64,000 bases of DNA from Vitis vinifera (lineage: Eukaryota; Streptophyta; Magnoliopsida; Vitales; Vitaceae): contig NC_081816.1 in NCBI RefSeq assembly GCF_030704535.1, positions 9,846,001-9,910,000 of the forward strand. Direction: 5' to 3'. A model generated the notes under the pieces. That model saw nothing but the letters and a program-made list of their open reading frames with translations. It did not search any database and had not been told where the DNA came from. The position numbers and the translations under genes were made by a program. Positions 24,901-36,900 of the stretch are shown piece after piece. Position 1 is the first letter of the stretch. Each line of letters begins with the position of its first letter.

Positions 24901-27900
24901 AGTCAATTGATCATATTCTTATACATTGCTCCAAGGCAAGAGCTTTATGGGAATTATTGCTCGCCCTCTTTGGAGTGTGTTGGGTCCTCCCATCTTCGGC
25001 TAGAGAGACCCTTATTGAATGGAGGGGCTTTATGTTGGGCAAGAAGCATAGTATGGTGTGGAAGGCAGCCCCGTTATGCCTTTTTTGGGCGGTTTGGATG
25101 GAAAGAAACAGGATTGCTTTCGATAATGAGGACTTTTCGGTTCATAGGTTGAAAAATTCTTTTGTTTGTAATCTTTGGGTGTGGACAAAAACAATTGTAA
25201 ATGAAGGTCCTCTTACTTTACCTAGTTTTTTTTATTGGCTAGGCGCTAGATGAGGGTCGGGTTTGTTTTTTCTCTTCTTTTGTGTGTGCCTTAAGGGGCC
25301 TTTTGTATACTCCCTGTATGCTATTGGGCTTTCCTCTTGGTGCCCTTTTCTAATATATTTCTGCTTTTGCCTATCAAAAAAAAAATAATATTAAGAATCA
25401 AGTTCATAGAACTAGCCAACCACCTATTGACACATGGGACAAGATGAAGTTGAAGATGAAGGAGCACTTTCTCCCAACTGATTATGAACAACTTATGCAT
25501 ACAAAATTGTTTTCCCTTAAATAAGGTACCAAGTCCGTTGAAGAATATACAGAAGAATTCCATGAATTGAGCATTCGAAATCAAGTGTGGGAAAGTGATG
25601 CTCAACTTGCAGCCCACTATAAAGCTGGACTTCGAATGGAGATTCAACTTGAGATGATAGTTGCACACACTTATACCGTAGATGACGTTTATCAACTAGC
25701 CCTCAAAATAGAAGAAGGCCTCAAATTTCGGGTTTCCAAGCGTCCAAGTTCACAAATTGGGAGCACTTTCTCCAACAGGACAGCAAGCAAACCTTTAAGC
25801 ACATCAAACTTCAGAACTTCTAATCATGTGACTGGTGGGGGCAACACTCAACAAACTTCGAATGTGGCTCATAAGAATGGTAATAAGGGTAAAAATTCAA
25901 TGAGTATTGGAGATAGAAAAGTAGATGTGACTCCTTTATGCTTTAAGTGTGGTGGGCATGGTCATTATGCTGTGGTATGCCCAACCAAAGGTTTACACTT
26001 TTGTGTTGAAGAACCGGAATTTGAATTGGAAAGTTACCTAAAGGAAGAAGAGACCTACAATGAAAATGAAGTTAGTGAAGAATGTGACTACTATGATGGT
26101 ATGACGGAAGGACATAGTCTTGTAATACGACCTTTATTAACTGTCCCAAAAGTAAAAGGAGAAGAAGATTGGCGACGTACTAGCATTTTCCAAACACATA
26201 TTTCTTGCCAAGGGAGATTATGCACCATGATCATTGATGGAGGTAGCAGTTTGAACATAGCTTCACAAGAACTTGTTGAGAAGCTAAACCTTAAAACAGA
26301 GAGACATCCAAATCCATTCAGAGTAGCATGAGTTAATGACACCTCTATCTCGATAAGTTTTCGCTGCTTAGTAACATTCCTTTTTGGTAAGGACTTTGAA
26401 GAGTTCGTATAGTGTAAGGTCTTACCCATTAAAGTAAGTCATATTTTACTTGGAAGACCTTGGCTCTTTGATAGAAGAGTTTAACATGACGGCTATGAAA
26501 ATACATATGCTCTCATACACAACGAATGTAAGAAGATCCTTCGTCCAATGAAAGAAGTCCCTCCAATTAAGAAGTCAAAAGAGGATGCACAACCAAAAAA
26601 GGTACTTACTATGTGTCAATTTGAAAATGAGAGCAAGGAAACTAAAGTTATTTTTGCTTTAATGGCTCGGAATGTGGAAGAATTTAAAGAACAAGATAAG
26701 GAATATCCAGCAAACGTACGTAAAATCCTTGATGACTTTTCTGACTTATGGCCTACAGAGTTACCTAATCAACCCCTCCTATGCGTAACGTACAACATGC
26801 CATTGATTTTATTCCCGATGCATCATTACCAAATTTACCAGCCTACAGAATGAATCCAACAGAGCATGCTGAATTGAAAAGGCAAGTTGATGAATTACTT
26901 ACTAAAGACTTTATTCGTGAAAGCCTAAGTCCTTGTGGAGTTCCTGCCCTACTAACACCAAAGAAGAATGAATCATGGCGGATGTGTGTGGATAGTCGTG
27001 CAATCAACATAATCACAATCAAGTATCGATTTCCAATTCCAAGACTTGATGACATGCTAGATATGATGGTTGGATCAGTAATCTTCTCAAAGATTGATCT
27101 AAGAAGTGGATATCATCAAATACGTATTAGACCAAGAGATGAATGGAAGACATCTTTCAAAACTAAGGATGGATTGTATGAGTGGTTAGTCATGCCGTTT
27201 GGACTAACCAATGCTCCAAGTACCTTCATGCGGGTTATGACGCAGGTATTAAAACCTTTTATTGGACGGTTTGTTGTTGTCTATTTTGATGATATTCTTA
27301 TCTATAGTCGATCTTGTGAAGATCATGAGGAACACTTGAAGCAAGTAATGCACACTCTTAGGGCTGAAAAATTTTACATTAATTTGAAAAAATGTACTTT
27401 CATGAGCCTTAGTGTTGTATTTCTTGGCTTTGTTGTGTCTTCTAAGGGTGTTGAAACAGATCTGGAGAAGATTAAAGCTATTGTTGATTGGCCAGTACCA
27501 ACAAATATCCATGAGGTGCGAAGCTTCCATGGAATGACTACATTTTATAGACGATTTATTCGAAATTTCAGCTCTATTATGGCCCCAATTATCGAATGCA
27601 TGAAAGCTGGTTTATTTATTTGGACTAAGGCGGCCAACAAGGCATTTGAAGAAATCAAATCCAAGATGGTGAACCCTCCTATCCTACGTCTACCAGACTT
27701 TGAGAAAGTATTTGAGGTGGCCTGTGATGCTTCCCATGTGGGAATTGAAGCAGTTTTTAGCCAAGAGGGACATCTTGTGGCTTTCTTTAGTGAGAAACTC
27801 AATGGGGCAAAGAAAAAATACTCCACATATGATCTTGAATTTTATGCGGTGGTGCAAGCAATTAGGCATTGGCAACATTATCTCAGTTACAAGGAATTTG

Positions 27901-30900
27901 TTTTGTATTCAGATCATGAAGCCTTGCGATATCTTAATTCTCAAAAGAAGCTTAACTCTCGACCTGCAAAATGAAGTAGTTTTCTTCAGCTGTTTACCTT
28001 TAATTTAAAGCATTGTGCAGGAATTGAAAATAAAGTAGTTGATGCCCTTAGTAGGAAGACCCTTCTCCTAGTAAACATGCCAACCACTACAATTGGAATT
28101 GAAGAATTAAAGCATTGGTATGATAATGATGCTGATTTTGGAGATGTTTATTCCTCTCTTTTGAGTGGTTCAAAAGCAACATGTATTGATTTGCAGATTT
28201 TAGAAGGGTACTTGTTTTATAAAAATCGTTTATGCTTACCAGGGACTTCTCTACATGATCATGTCACATGGGAACTTTATGGAGGCGGAATGGGTGGACA
28301 TTTTGAACGAGATAAGACCATTGCTTTGGTGGAATATCGCTTCTTTTGGCCTAGTTTAAAGAAGGATGTTTGGAAGGTTATCAAACAATGTCGAGCATGT
28401 CAAGTAGGAAAAGGGTCAAAGCAAAATACGGGGTTATATACGCCATTACCAATTCCATCCAAACCTTGGGAAGACTTGAGCATGGATTTTGTACTTGGAT
28501 TACCAAGGACACAACGGGGCTTTGATTCTATATTTGTTGTGGTTGATAGATTTTCCAAAATGGCACATTTTATCCCATGTAAGAAGGCTTCGGATGCTTC
28601 TTATGTTGCTGCCTTATTCTTTAAAGAAGTAGTTCGATTGCATGGATTACCACAATCCATTGTTTTTTATTGTGATGTCAAGTTTATAAGCTATTTTTGG
28701 AAAACCTTGTGGGCCAAGCTAGGTACTTAATTAAAATTTTCAAGTTCTTTTCATCCTCAAACTGATGGACAAATAGAAGTTGTCAATCGCAGTCTTGGTA
28801 ATCTTTTGAGATGCATTGTGAGAGATCAGTTGAGAAATTGGGATAATGTCTTACCACAAGCCGAATTTGCTTTCAATAGCTCCACTAATCGTACTACTGG
28901 GTACTCACCTTTTGAAGTGGCATATGGGTTGAAACCTAAGCAACCTGTTGATCTTATACCATTACCTACTTTTGTCCGCACCAGCCAAGATGGTGATGCA
29001 TTTGCACGTCATATACGAGATATACATGAAAAGGTACGAGAAAAAATCAAAATCAGCAATGAAAACTATAAAGAGGCAGCAGATGCACATCGAAGATATA
29101 TTCAGTTTCAAGAAGGTGATCTAGTGATTGTCCGTTTACGACTAGAAAAATTTCATCCGAGCACATATCAAAAGCTTCAAGCTAAGAAAGCGGGTCCATT
29201 TTGGGAACTAAAGCGGTTGGGTGAGAATGCTTATTTGTTAGAGCTCTCTTCAAACTTGCATTTTAGTCCAATATTTAATGTGGAAGATTTGTATATCTAC
29301 CATGGTCATCACAACGATGTAAGTGAAGAGTTGGATCTTCAATTACCACCTACTCTTAGCCCACGTCCTGAGATTGAGTATATTCTTGATGATCAACTTG
29401 TGTCTACTCGACAAGGTGGATACCAAAATTTTTTGGTGAAATGGCGAGGCAAACCACATTCTTAGAATACATGGATTACGACAACGGATTTTCAGAAGAT
29501 TAATCCCGATCTCGATGAATTGTATCAAGCATCTAACTCGTCGGAGCCGAGTTCTTTCAAGCCGGGGAGAATTGATGGGGGAAAGCCTTTTAAAGTTTAT
29601 TCAAGGAAGAAAGGGAAGACCTAAGTAAACTTTAAGTAGGATTAATATTAATTAGAATTGAATTGGGATTGGTATTTGTTGGAGTCTAATTAGGATTAGC
29701 TAGTTGAGTTATAATATAATTAGAATTTGAGTCATGATAGGTTATTAGAGTCCTAGTAAACTTTGGATTTCTTAGAGAAGCCTATAAATAGGCTAATCAA
29801 TGTAAATCAAAGGAATGAATTTTATGAATAATATTATACTTTCTTTCATTGCAAGGTTGCAACCCTCAATGGTGAAACTCCATTGATTTTCTTCTAGATG
29901 AGACTCCTAGAAGGCCTTAGTGAGACTCTAAGGTTTTCCATCTTTTCTTCATTCTTTCTTCTTTCTCTCTAGTTCTTATCTTATAATTTTCTCTACCATC
30001 AAATTTATTCTTTGTTCCTCTCCTTACACCCTAAAAGTAAAACCCTAGCCCACCTACCCTTGAGTGTAGGCAACCATCCTAGGGTTGTCGTACATCACAC
30101 AGAATTTGGAGTTTACTTTTATCAAATCCCTTAAAAATTACTCCTTACCTATGGAATGGACAAAGTTGAACATTTAATTTCTAATTTAACTGGTCAAATT
30201 TTATTAGATAATTTTGGAAGGGCAGAGTTGAACCAAGATTTGAGTGCACAAATGCAATTTGGGAGCCTGCTGATTGGAACCAAGCTTACTTTTGTTAAAC
30301 CAACTTTAGAACATTATGTCTCAAATTAAAACAAAAAACAAAAAGGGTCACAAAATTATCTTACCTGATGGAGAATGAAAACTTGTCTTACTCAGGTTTC
30401 TAAGCTCTAGTCGCGCTAGTTGTACTTCCTCAACCACATCTAGTAGATTAGATAACAGCGAACTGGTCATCTGCATAAATAGAATATGCCAAGGTGAAAG
30501 GAGCTGCCTATCATAATGAAAGGAAAAAATCACCTGTGAATTATAAACTTTTCTACTGTCCCAAAATCGATACTGATAACCATGTGCAATTGTCCAACTA
30601 AAGGAGGGCTTTGCTCCCTTCAAAGATGAAGGAAAAAATAATGATGACGATAATAATAATAATAAACATCAAAGATACTTAGACTACAATTTGTTAAATA
30701 TACCAAGGTCCCAATGTGCTGGCTGTAGGCAGTACCTACAGACATGCATACCAGTTGAAAATGAAAGAGGGATGCTCTTTTGAAAAGAGAAGATTGGCCA
30801 TGTAGTTATTTCTCCTGCCACGTGTGTGGGAGGGCCACAGGATCTTTTCTTTCTTTTTAAACAGCTGGGTATTAAAACTTTGCAACTGTTCTGAGAACAA

Positions 30901-33900
30901 ATTTGCTTTTGAGATTTTAAAGGCACCAGATTACTAGCAATGTAGTAATCTGTAACTAAAACCCTACAACAGTACAATACCTTATAAAGTTGCATGAATT
31001 CCATAAGGAAAATGCTCTAGGCACCATCACCACAAATAATAATAAAGGTCAAAGTTACTTAGACTACAAGTTGTTCAATATACCTAGGTCCCAAAGTGCT
31101 GCCTATAGGCAGTACCTGTAGACATGAATACCAGTTGCAAATGAAAGAGACATGTTCTTTTGAACAGAATACTTCGGCCATGTAGTTATTTCACCTGCCC
31201 CATACGAGTGGGAGGCCCACAGGATTTTTTTTTTTTTTTTTAATAGCTGGGAGTTAAACCTTTGCAACTGTTCAGAGAATGAATTTGCTTTTGAGATTTT
31301 AAGGGCACCTGATTACTAGCAATGTGGTAATCTGTAACTAAAGCCCTACTACAGTACAATACCTTATAAAGTTGCATGAATTTCATAAGAAAAATGCCAT
31401 TTGCACCATCATCACTACCAGCACTTTTACCATCTCCTGATGTGGCAGGTAGTGATCAGTGGCAAAAATGATCATAATGACATAATAAATACACTTTCTC
31501 CTCATCATTTTTTCTACCCCCAAGCACCACCAGCAACATCAGCAAGTAATAGAAGTGGTAGTGGCTTGTCAGAGGTAATAAAATAGCATCACCTGTTCCA
31601 CAATCCAGAGTCAAGACAAGACAACCAAAGATTCTTCTTGTAAGTGTATATTAGAGCTTAATGGTGGAGCAAAGATATTCAATTTCTGATGCTCTTTACA
31701 TTGAATAAACTCAACAAAGTATTGATCTTAACTACTCAGGGTCTTTTGGTATTTCAAACAAATGCATATAAATCAATTCAGGAACAAAACAATGAGCAAG
31801 AAGATGGAGGAATGAACCCTTGAGGCCTAGCTCAAGGGTTTGGGATGGCAATGTGGAAGATTTCAGGTTTGAGGCCCAGCAGGGACCCAAAAAAAAAAAA
31901 GAAAAAAGAAAAAAGAAAAAGATGGAGTGATGAAGCCATAAAATGGAAGGAAGAGAGGAAGAAACTTACTTGTGTTTCTTGTGCCAAACTTCTTGGACCA
32001 ACATGCTTCTTGGTGGTCTCAGCATCTATTACAAATGCAAATGCGGTGCAAGCATCCATGTTTGGGAAATTCTAATGAACAAGAACTACTGAATTAGAAA
32101 AATGCACATGGTGCCTAATACAATACCTTCTGAAAAAAGACTGCATACCTTCACAATTTTTGTATCATTCAATTTGTTGGAAATGATTATGCTTGAAAGA
32201 GGACTAGCATTTAATGAGAACCTGTATATTATCAAATTGAAAAGCAAAATTGTGACAATATAAGCGTATAGAATGTTTTATAGTCCCAGGTGCAGTTATA
32301 AGACAAATAAAGCATTCTAGACGAGAAGAGACCTTTGAAACATGAAATTACGATAGCAGAGAACGAAGCTGTGAGGGTAATTCCTATTCTCAAATTCATC
32401 AACTTCCCAGAACTGGTCAAATGACAAACAGGATACTTCTGTCAGCGACAGAAAGCATTATATAGTTTGTAGTAGTATGTGGTAACAAGAATTAAAGTAG
32501 GAACAAAAACCTGCAAATCCTGACGTATGAACCTGCAACATGTTCTACGGTTTAAATGATCAGTAACTAATAGAATAGTTTCTGCACAACTTGGTTTTCC
32601 CTTCGTCTTACAAGAACTCTGCAAGGATTTGGTTAAGTTTTTTATTTTTCTATCTGAAGCTTCAATTTCCTGCCTCATTGCACTCACTTTATCATAGGCA
32701 TCCTGCAATAGTACAGATCACACTTATTTTATTAGAAAGATGAAACTGATTAAAATTTGCTCCCTTCATGTTCTAAAAAATCATACAAGATGAACTAAGA
32801 ATATAACACAAATAATGAACCATGAAGAAATATGAAAACAGTGTATCAGGCTACAGTACAATTTTGTAGGCTATTCCCTGCCAAATCCAACTTCCATTAA
32901 TTAATTAGCAGTGCTGAGATATTAACAAGCACATGGAAGAAAATATCATATGGTAGCATTTCTCATCCAAAGAACATTAAGGTGCATTGATTGGTATGGC
33001 CACTAAAATTTTCAGTATAGACTGTCAAAATTGCTGTTTCTTCTGGTTTCAATCGCAACAGAAGAATGCGGCCAACAACACCTCCTGGCAGGTTATTATT
33101 CATCCATGTGGAGACAAAGAAACCAACAAATTTACAGTCCAGTACAGCTCATCCACAACCATTACCAACCCTACCAGTAGTTAAAAGAGCTAAAGAAAGA
33201 TATAAGGGGGATAAACAAAGCTCCAAGCACACTCAAGCCAACAGTAGACAGTAAATGAAACCCAAAAACACAAGTACCCCTTCTCTAAAGATACTCTCTA
33301 CTGCAAAAACAAAGACCTGAAAGAGAGCTTTTAGATTTAATCTAGACAACTCAAACCCTTCAATGGCCTGTTGATTATGTTCCTTCCAGATGCATATTAG
33401 CTGCATTTCTCTCTTAGGGAAAGGAGATTGGATGATAGTTCCAGAAAGATCCCATGACTATGATGATTATGCTGTCATTATCATGTAACTAGATTATAAT
33501 TTGAGATAAAAACAAATTGCAATCCTATAGTAAAATGATAAAAGAAATTGTTCTCACGACTTTGGGCAAACTAATTTTGAATGGAGTATGAAATATTAGA
33601 AGCAGGATAAAGATGATCAACCCCATATTTTTGGTTTTTCTATGCTGCAATTTTTTGGGAAATAATGACTACTTTCTTCTTTTTCCATGAGAAATTTTTG
33701 TTACTTAGAAAAATGTAGAGGTAGTAGGAATCCTTATTTTCCCAAGAGTTCATAGGAATTCTTACTCAGTAGGCTGCTGATAACAACAAAAAGAGTTTCT
33801 TTGCCCTCCACAGGGTATTTGGGCTTCAAAACGGCTAAGTCTTGGAAAGATGTTGCCTTAGTTTTTATCAACAGAATGAATCATCTTAGAATTGGTGACT

Positions 33901-36900
33901 GGATGTAGTTTATAAATTAATACGTGATTGCCACCAAGAAGTACTTTCCCTAAGCAATTTTTAACATTTGACATTTTTTTGCCCTGAAAAGAGGACAGGG
34001 GGTCCATGATGTGATAAAGTAGCCAAAATAATTGTTAGAGCAACTTTTACAGGAATAAACTGCAAATAAACAAACTCACATCTTAATTCTAATATATTAC
34101 CTCAATTTTTCCCTCAAAATTAACTGAACAAGACTGATGACCACCATCATCAACTTGAGCATCTCTTGCACCAGGTAGAGACAGACATTGGAAAGAATTC
34201 ATCTTTAACATCTGAGACTCCTGAATCCCAGAGCTCAATAGTTGTACTCTTTCCTACATGCAGGATACCAAGAAGGTGGTAGGAGAACATAAGCATATGG
34301 AGAACGAAAAAATATTTGCATACGTGAAGAGATAAAAAAACTAGGATGAATACCAGCAATTTCTCTCGCTTCACACACATTAACTGCTGTTTTGCCTGTT
34401 CATATGCCATTTTAGACAGCAAAAATCGTGTTTCAGCTGCTCTGCATTAGATTTATCAATGTCAACATGTGTGGAGCTACACCAGATCTTTTATATGACA
34501 TCTATAAGAACCATTAATATTCAGTTCCATGTCACATTACCAAGGTGAGAAATCACCTTTTATGTGTAAGGTTACTTGCATGGTCTAATATTTTCTGCAG
34601 AAGATAATACAAAAGAGTTAGCAGGAAAATGGTTAGTAAGTATTTATTAGTCATGTCTGAAAAATAAATTTTCCCCAAAATTATGATCCGTTCAATTGTT
34701 CATAATATAACTAATAACAAGCCTGCGAGTTAATTTTGCCTGCCTGAGATTGGATTTCAGAAAAAAACATCTCATGTGCTCTAACTTTCTGCAGGTCAAG
34801 CAAGATATCTTCTAGCAAGCTAATCTACATAATTAAAAGAAAAGGAAGAGTTAGATAATAAGAATGTAATAAGGTTATTAGGATAGTTTAGATGCTTATA
34901 GATCCAGAAAATTGAACAAATTTAAAGCCAAGGACAAAGGTTATTTATTTCTATTTACAAAATTGGAGAAAATAAAGAAGTGTACCGCTCGTAAATTCAG
35001 GTTATCAATCAATGGAGAAAGGATTTGTTTTGTATCCTCCGAAAATTTTGAGAAAATCTGCAAGGTAAACTTTATATTAATTCAATCAGACGGATTAAAA
35101 AAATACAAATATCTATCTCTATATATATAGATATACATCTTGCTCTGTCAACAAACTAGATATGTAAGAAAGATGATATAATAAAATAGCAGCATGGTAA
35201 ACTGTAGACATACATCAGCCCAATCCGTCAAAGGTGTATAATCTCCCATCCTCTCTGTGTGTTTGTTACTTCTGTCAGAAAGTTCCAGTAAGGACCTTGA
35301 ATCACGACCTCCACCTTTATGAATTTTTGGACTCCTCTGAATACTGACAAGTTCATTGTCAACATCCTTGAGAACTAGTTCTTCACTTCTTCTTTTCCGT
35401 CCAGGAGAGTTCTCAACATCTTGTTTGGAAAATTGCATTTGTGAAATGTGGAGTCCCTGATGGCAATCACCACTACCATGGACATTTGTAAACTGATTGG
35501 CCTGAGGAGACGATATGCCTTTTCCAACAAAATGAAGGAAATTATCAACATGTGATGCATTGTATGGCTCTTTCTTGGAGGGGCTCTGAGTTGGCTTTTT
35601 CTGGGGGAGGGCCTGACTTGGTTTTTCCACCATAGTCTGAATGTCAGATTTCTGAAGTATCAAAGAAGAGAAAAAATATTATTAACATTTAGGAACAGCC
35701 TAGAGAACTGGACAGAAGCAAGGTTGTCCATGGTCCACACCAAGATAAGGCTTCTGCCAAATTTGGAATGGACCCAAGTCCACAACTGGACTAAGGTTGA
35801 AATCAAGGTGTGAAATCCTCTATGGCCCATCCTTATGCAGAGCCTAGGTCAAAGCTGCAAAATATAAAACCAAGAAAGTTATGTGCATGTGTGATAAAGT
35901 GTTGAGTGAATAGAGGGAAACTCCACCTTTCCGAAAGGTGACTCTATAGTGCTTCTATGGGCATACAGAGAAGGAGAATGAAAAGAAGAAGCTTTTATCC
36001 CTCCACCAGGAAGTTCATTCTTAAGCCTAGTTGACTCTTCTCCAGTTTGAAGATTCTTTTCTGGGCTTGGTGACTGATGATTAAGGGTGTCCATATCCCT
36101 TGAAGGTGTTTCAAAGTCCATCAATGCCCCAGATTCATTTTGCAGATCATGAAGATTAATCTCTTTGTCATTCATCCTTGTAACTTGACTGAATTCTTTG
36201 GAATGCTTAATCTCAATGAAGGGTGTACTAGATTGCCCTCTCCTTTCCAAGTGTGGTGAGTCCAATTTGTTAGCTGTTGCACTTGAATGGCTGGTAATGG
36301 CAAAATTTTCTATTGTGCTTCCATCTTGTCCTGAGCCAAAGCTAAATTTATTATGCTGATCCTGCTGTTTCAAATCCCTAGAGAGGCTCCCTTGATATTC
36401 TGGTGATGCCAATAACTTCTTTTCTAACCTTTTCATTGGAGAAGAAACAAACTGATCAGGTGTACTGCTTGTTTTCTTTTCTCTAGCACAATCAAGTATG
36501 ATCTTGCCCAGTGGAGAATTAGTTCCAGAACTAACCAGTGTCCCATCTCTGGTATCTTCTGTTGTGAAGTTATGCTGCAGCACTTTATGGCCTGACCAAG
36601 TAAACTGAGAGGGTGAAAGTGCTACTGCCATTGGTGTAGTAGTTTCATCCATTTGAAGAATGCCCATAGACATATGATGCAGAGATTTGCCATCTTTAAG
36701 GAAGCCAGTGGTCTCATCAGTTTGGCTCAAATTTCCTTCGTTCTTTGGGGTCAGAATCCCATCCTTCTGTGCAACACTTCCTAAATGCTCTTCTAATGAA
36801 TCAATGGGAACATCCAGATGTTTGTGTTGAGGATCTTTGCTATTCTCCTCCAGAATAACATTTAGGGGAGGAGTGGCAGAAAGGTAATCTAATGACCTGA

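Larger units (their letters stand above)
19214..25384 (+). mobile_element. Near full-length L1-type LINE nested in the gypsy gag region
   Basis: About 6.2 kb, with a 3' A-rich tail (CCTATCAAAAAAAAA). The flanks share ATAATATT-RAG at 19203-19213 and 25385-25395, a target duplication of about 11 bases with one mismatch. The interrupted gag reading continues on both sides (ending NIE before, resuming NIKNQ after). It contains ORF1 with a DUF4283-like domain and ORF2 with endonuclease, reverse transcriptase and zf-RVT. Because it sits inside the gypsy copy it is the younger insertion. Confidence 0.9.
18152..30097 (+). mobile_element. Ty3/gypsy LTR retrotransposon fossil (chromovirus-like), split by a nested LINE
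   Basis: LTRs of 525 bp begin TG and end CA. The 5-base target duplication CACAG lies at 18147-18151 and 30098-30102. The primer site TGGTATCAGAGCC (initiator Met tRNA type) is at 18681-18693, and a purine-rich tract precedes the 3' LTR. Part order: gag (from about 18716, resumed after the LINE) with a CCHC knuckle at about 25938-25980, protease near 26230, reverse transcriptase about 26860-27340 (YFDDILIYS), RNase H about 27700-27970, integrase about 28250-28900, and a chromodomain-like end about 29370-29470. This order marks Ty3/gypsy. The LTRs differ at 13 of 525 sites (2.5%), suggesting an insertion of roughly 1-2 million years at usual plant rates. It is broken, with something like six to ten interruptions besides the LINE. 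It lies antisense in a KNL1-like intron. Confidence 0.93.

Noticed and set aside
18152-30097. Possibility that the RT-bearing element is an endogenous pararetrovirus
   Set aside because: It has LTRs, an integrase region, a chromodomain-like end and target duplications, which mark a Ty3/gypsy retrotransposon.
32413-32453. Earlier acceptor for KNL1-like exon 11 (after GACAG near 32449)
   Set aside because: It breaks phase with exon 10. The acceptor TTTGACCAG before TTCTGGGAAG keeps it.
34719-34743. Extending KNL1-like exon 6 to a GT donor at 34718
   Set aside because: That join would create a stop at the junction with the 19-base exon. The GC donor after 34744 keeps the frame.
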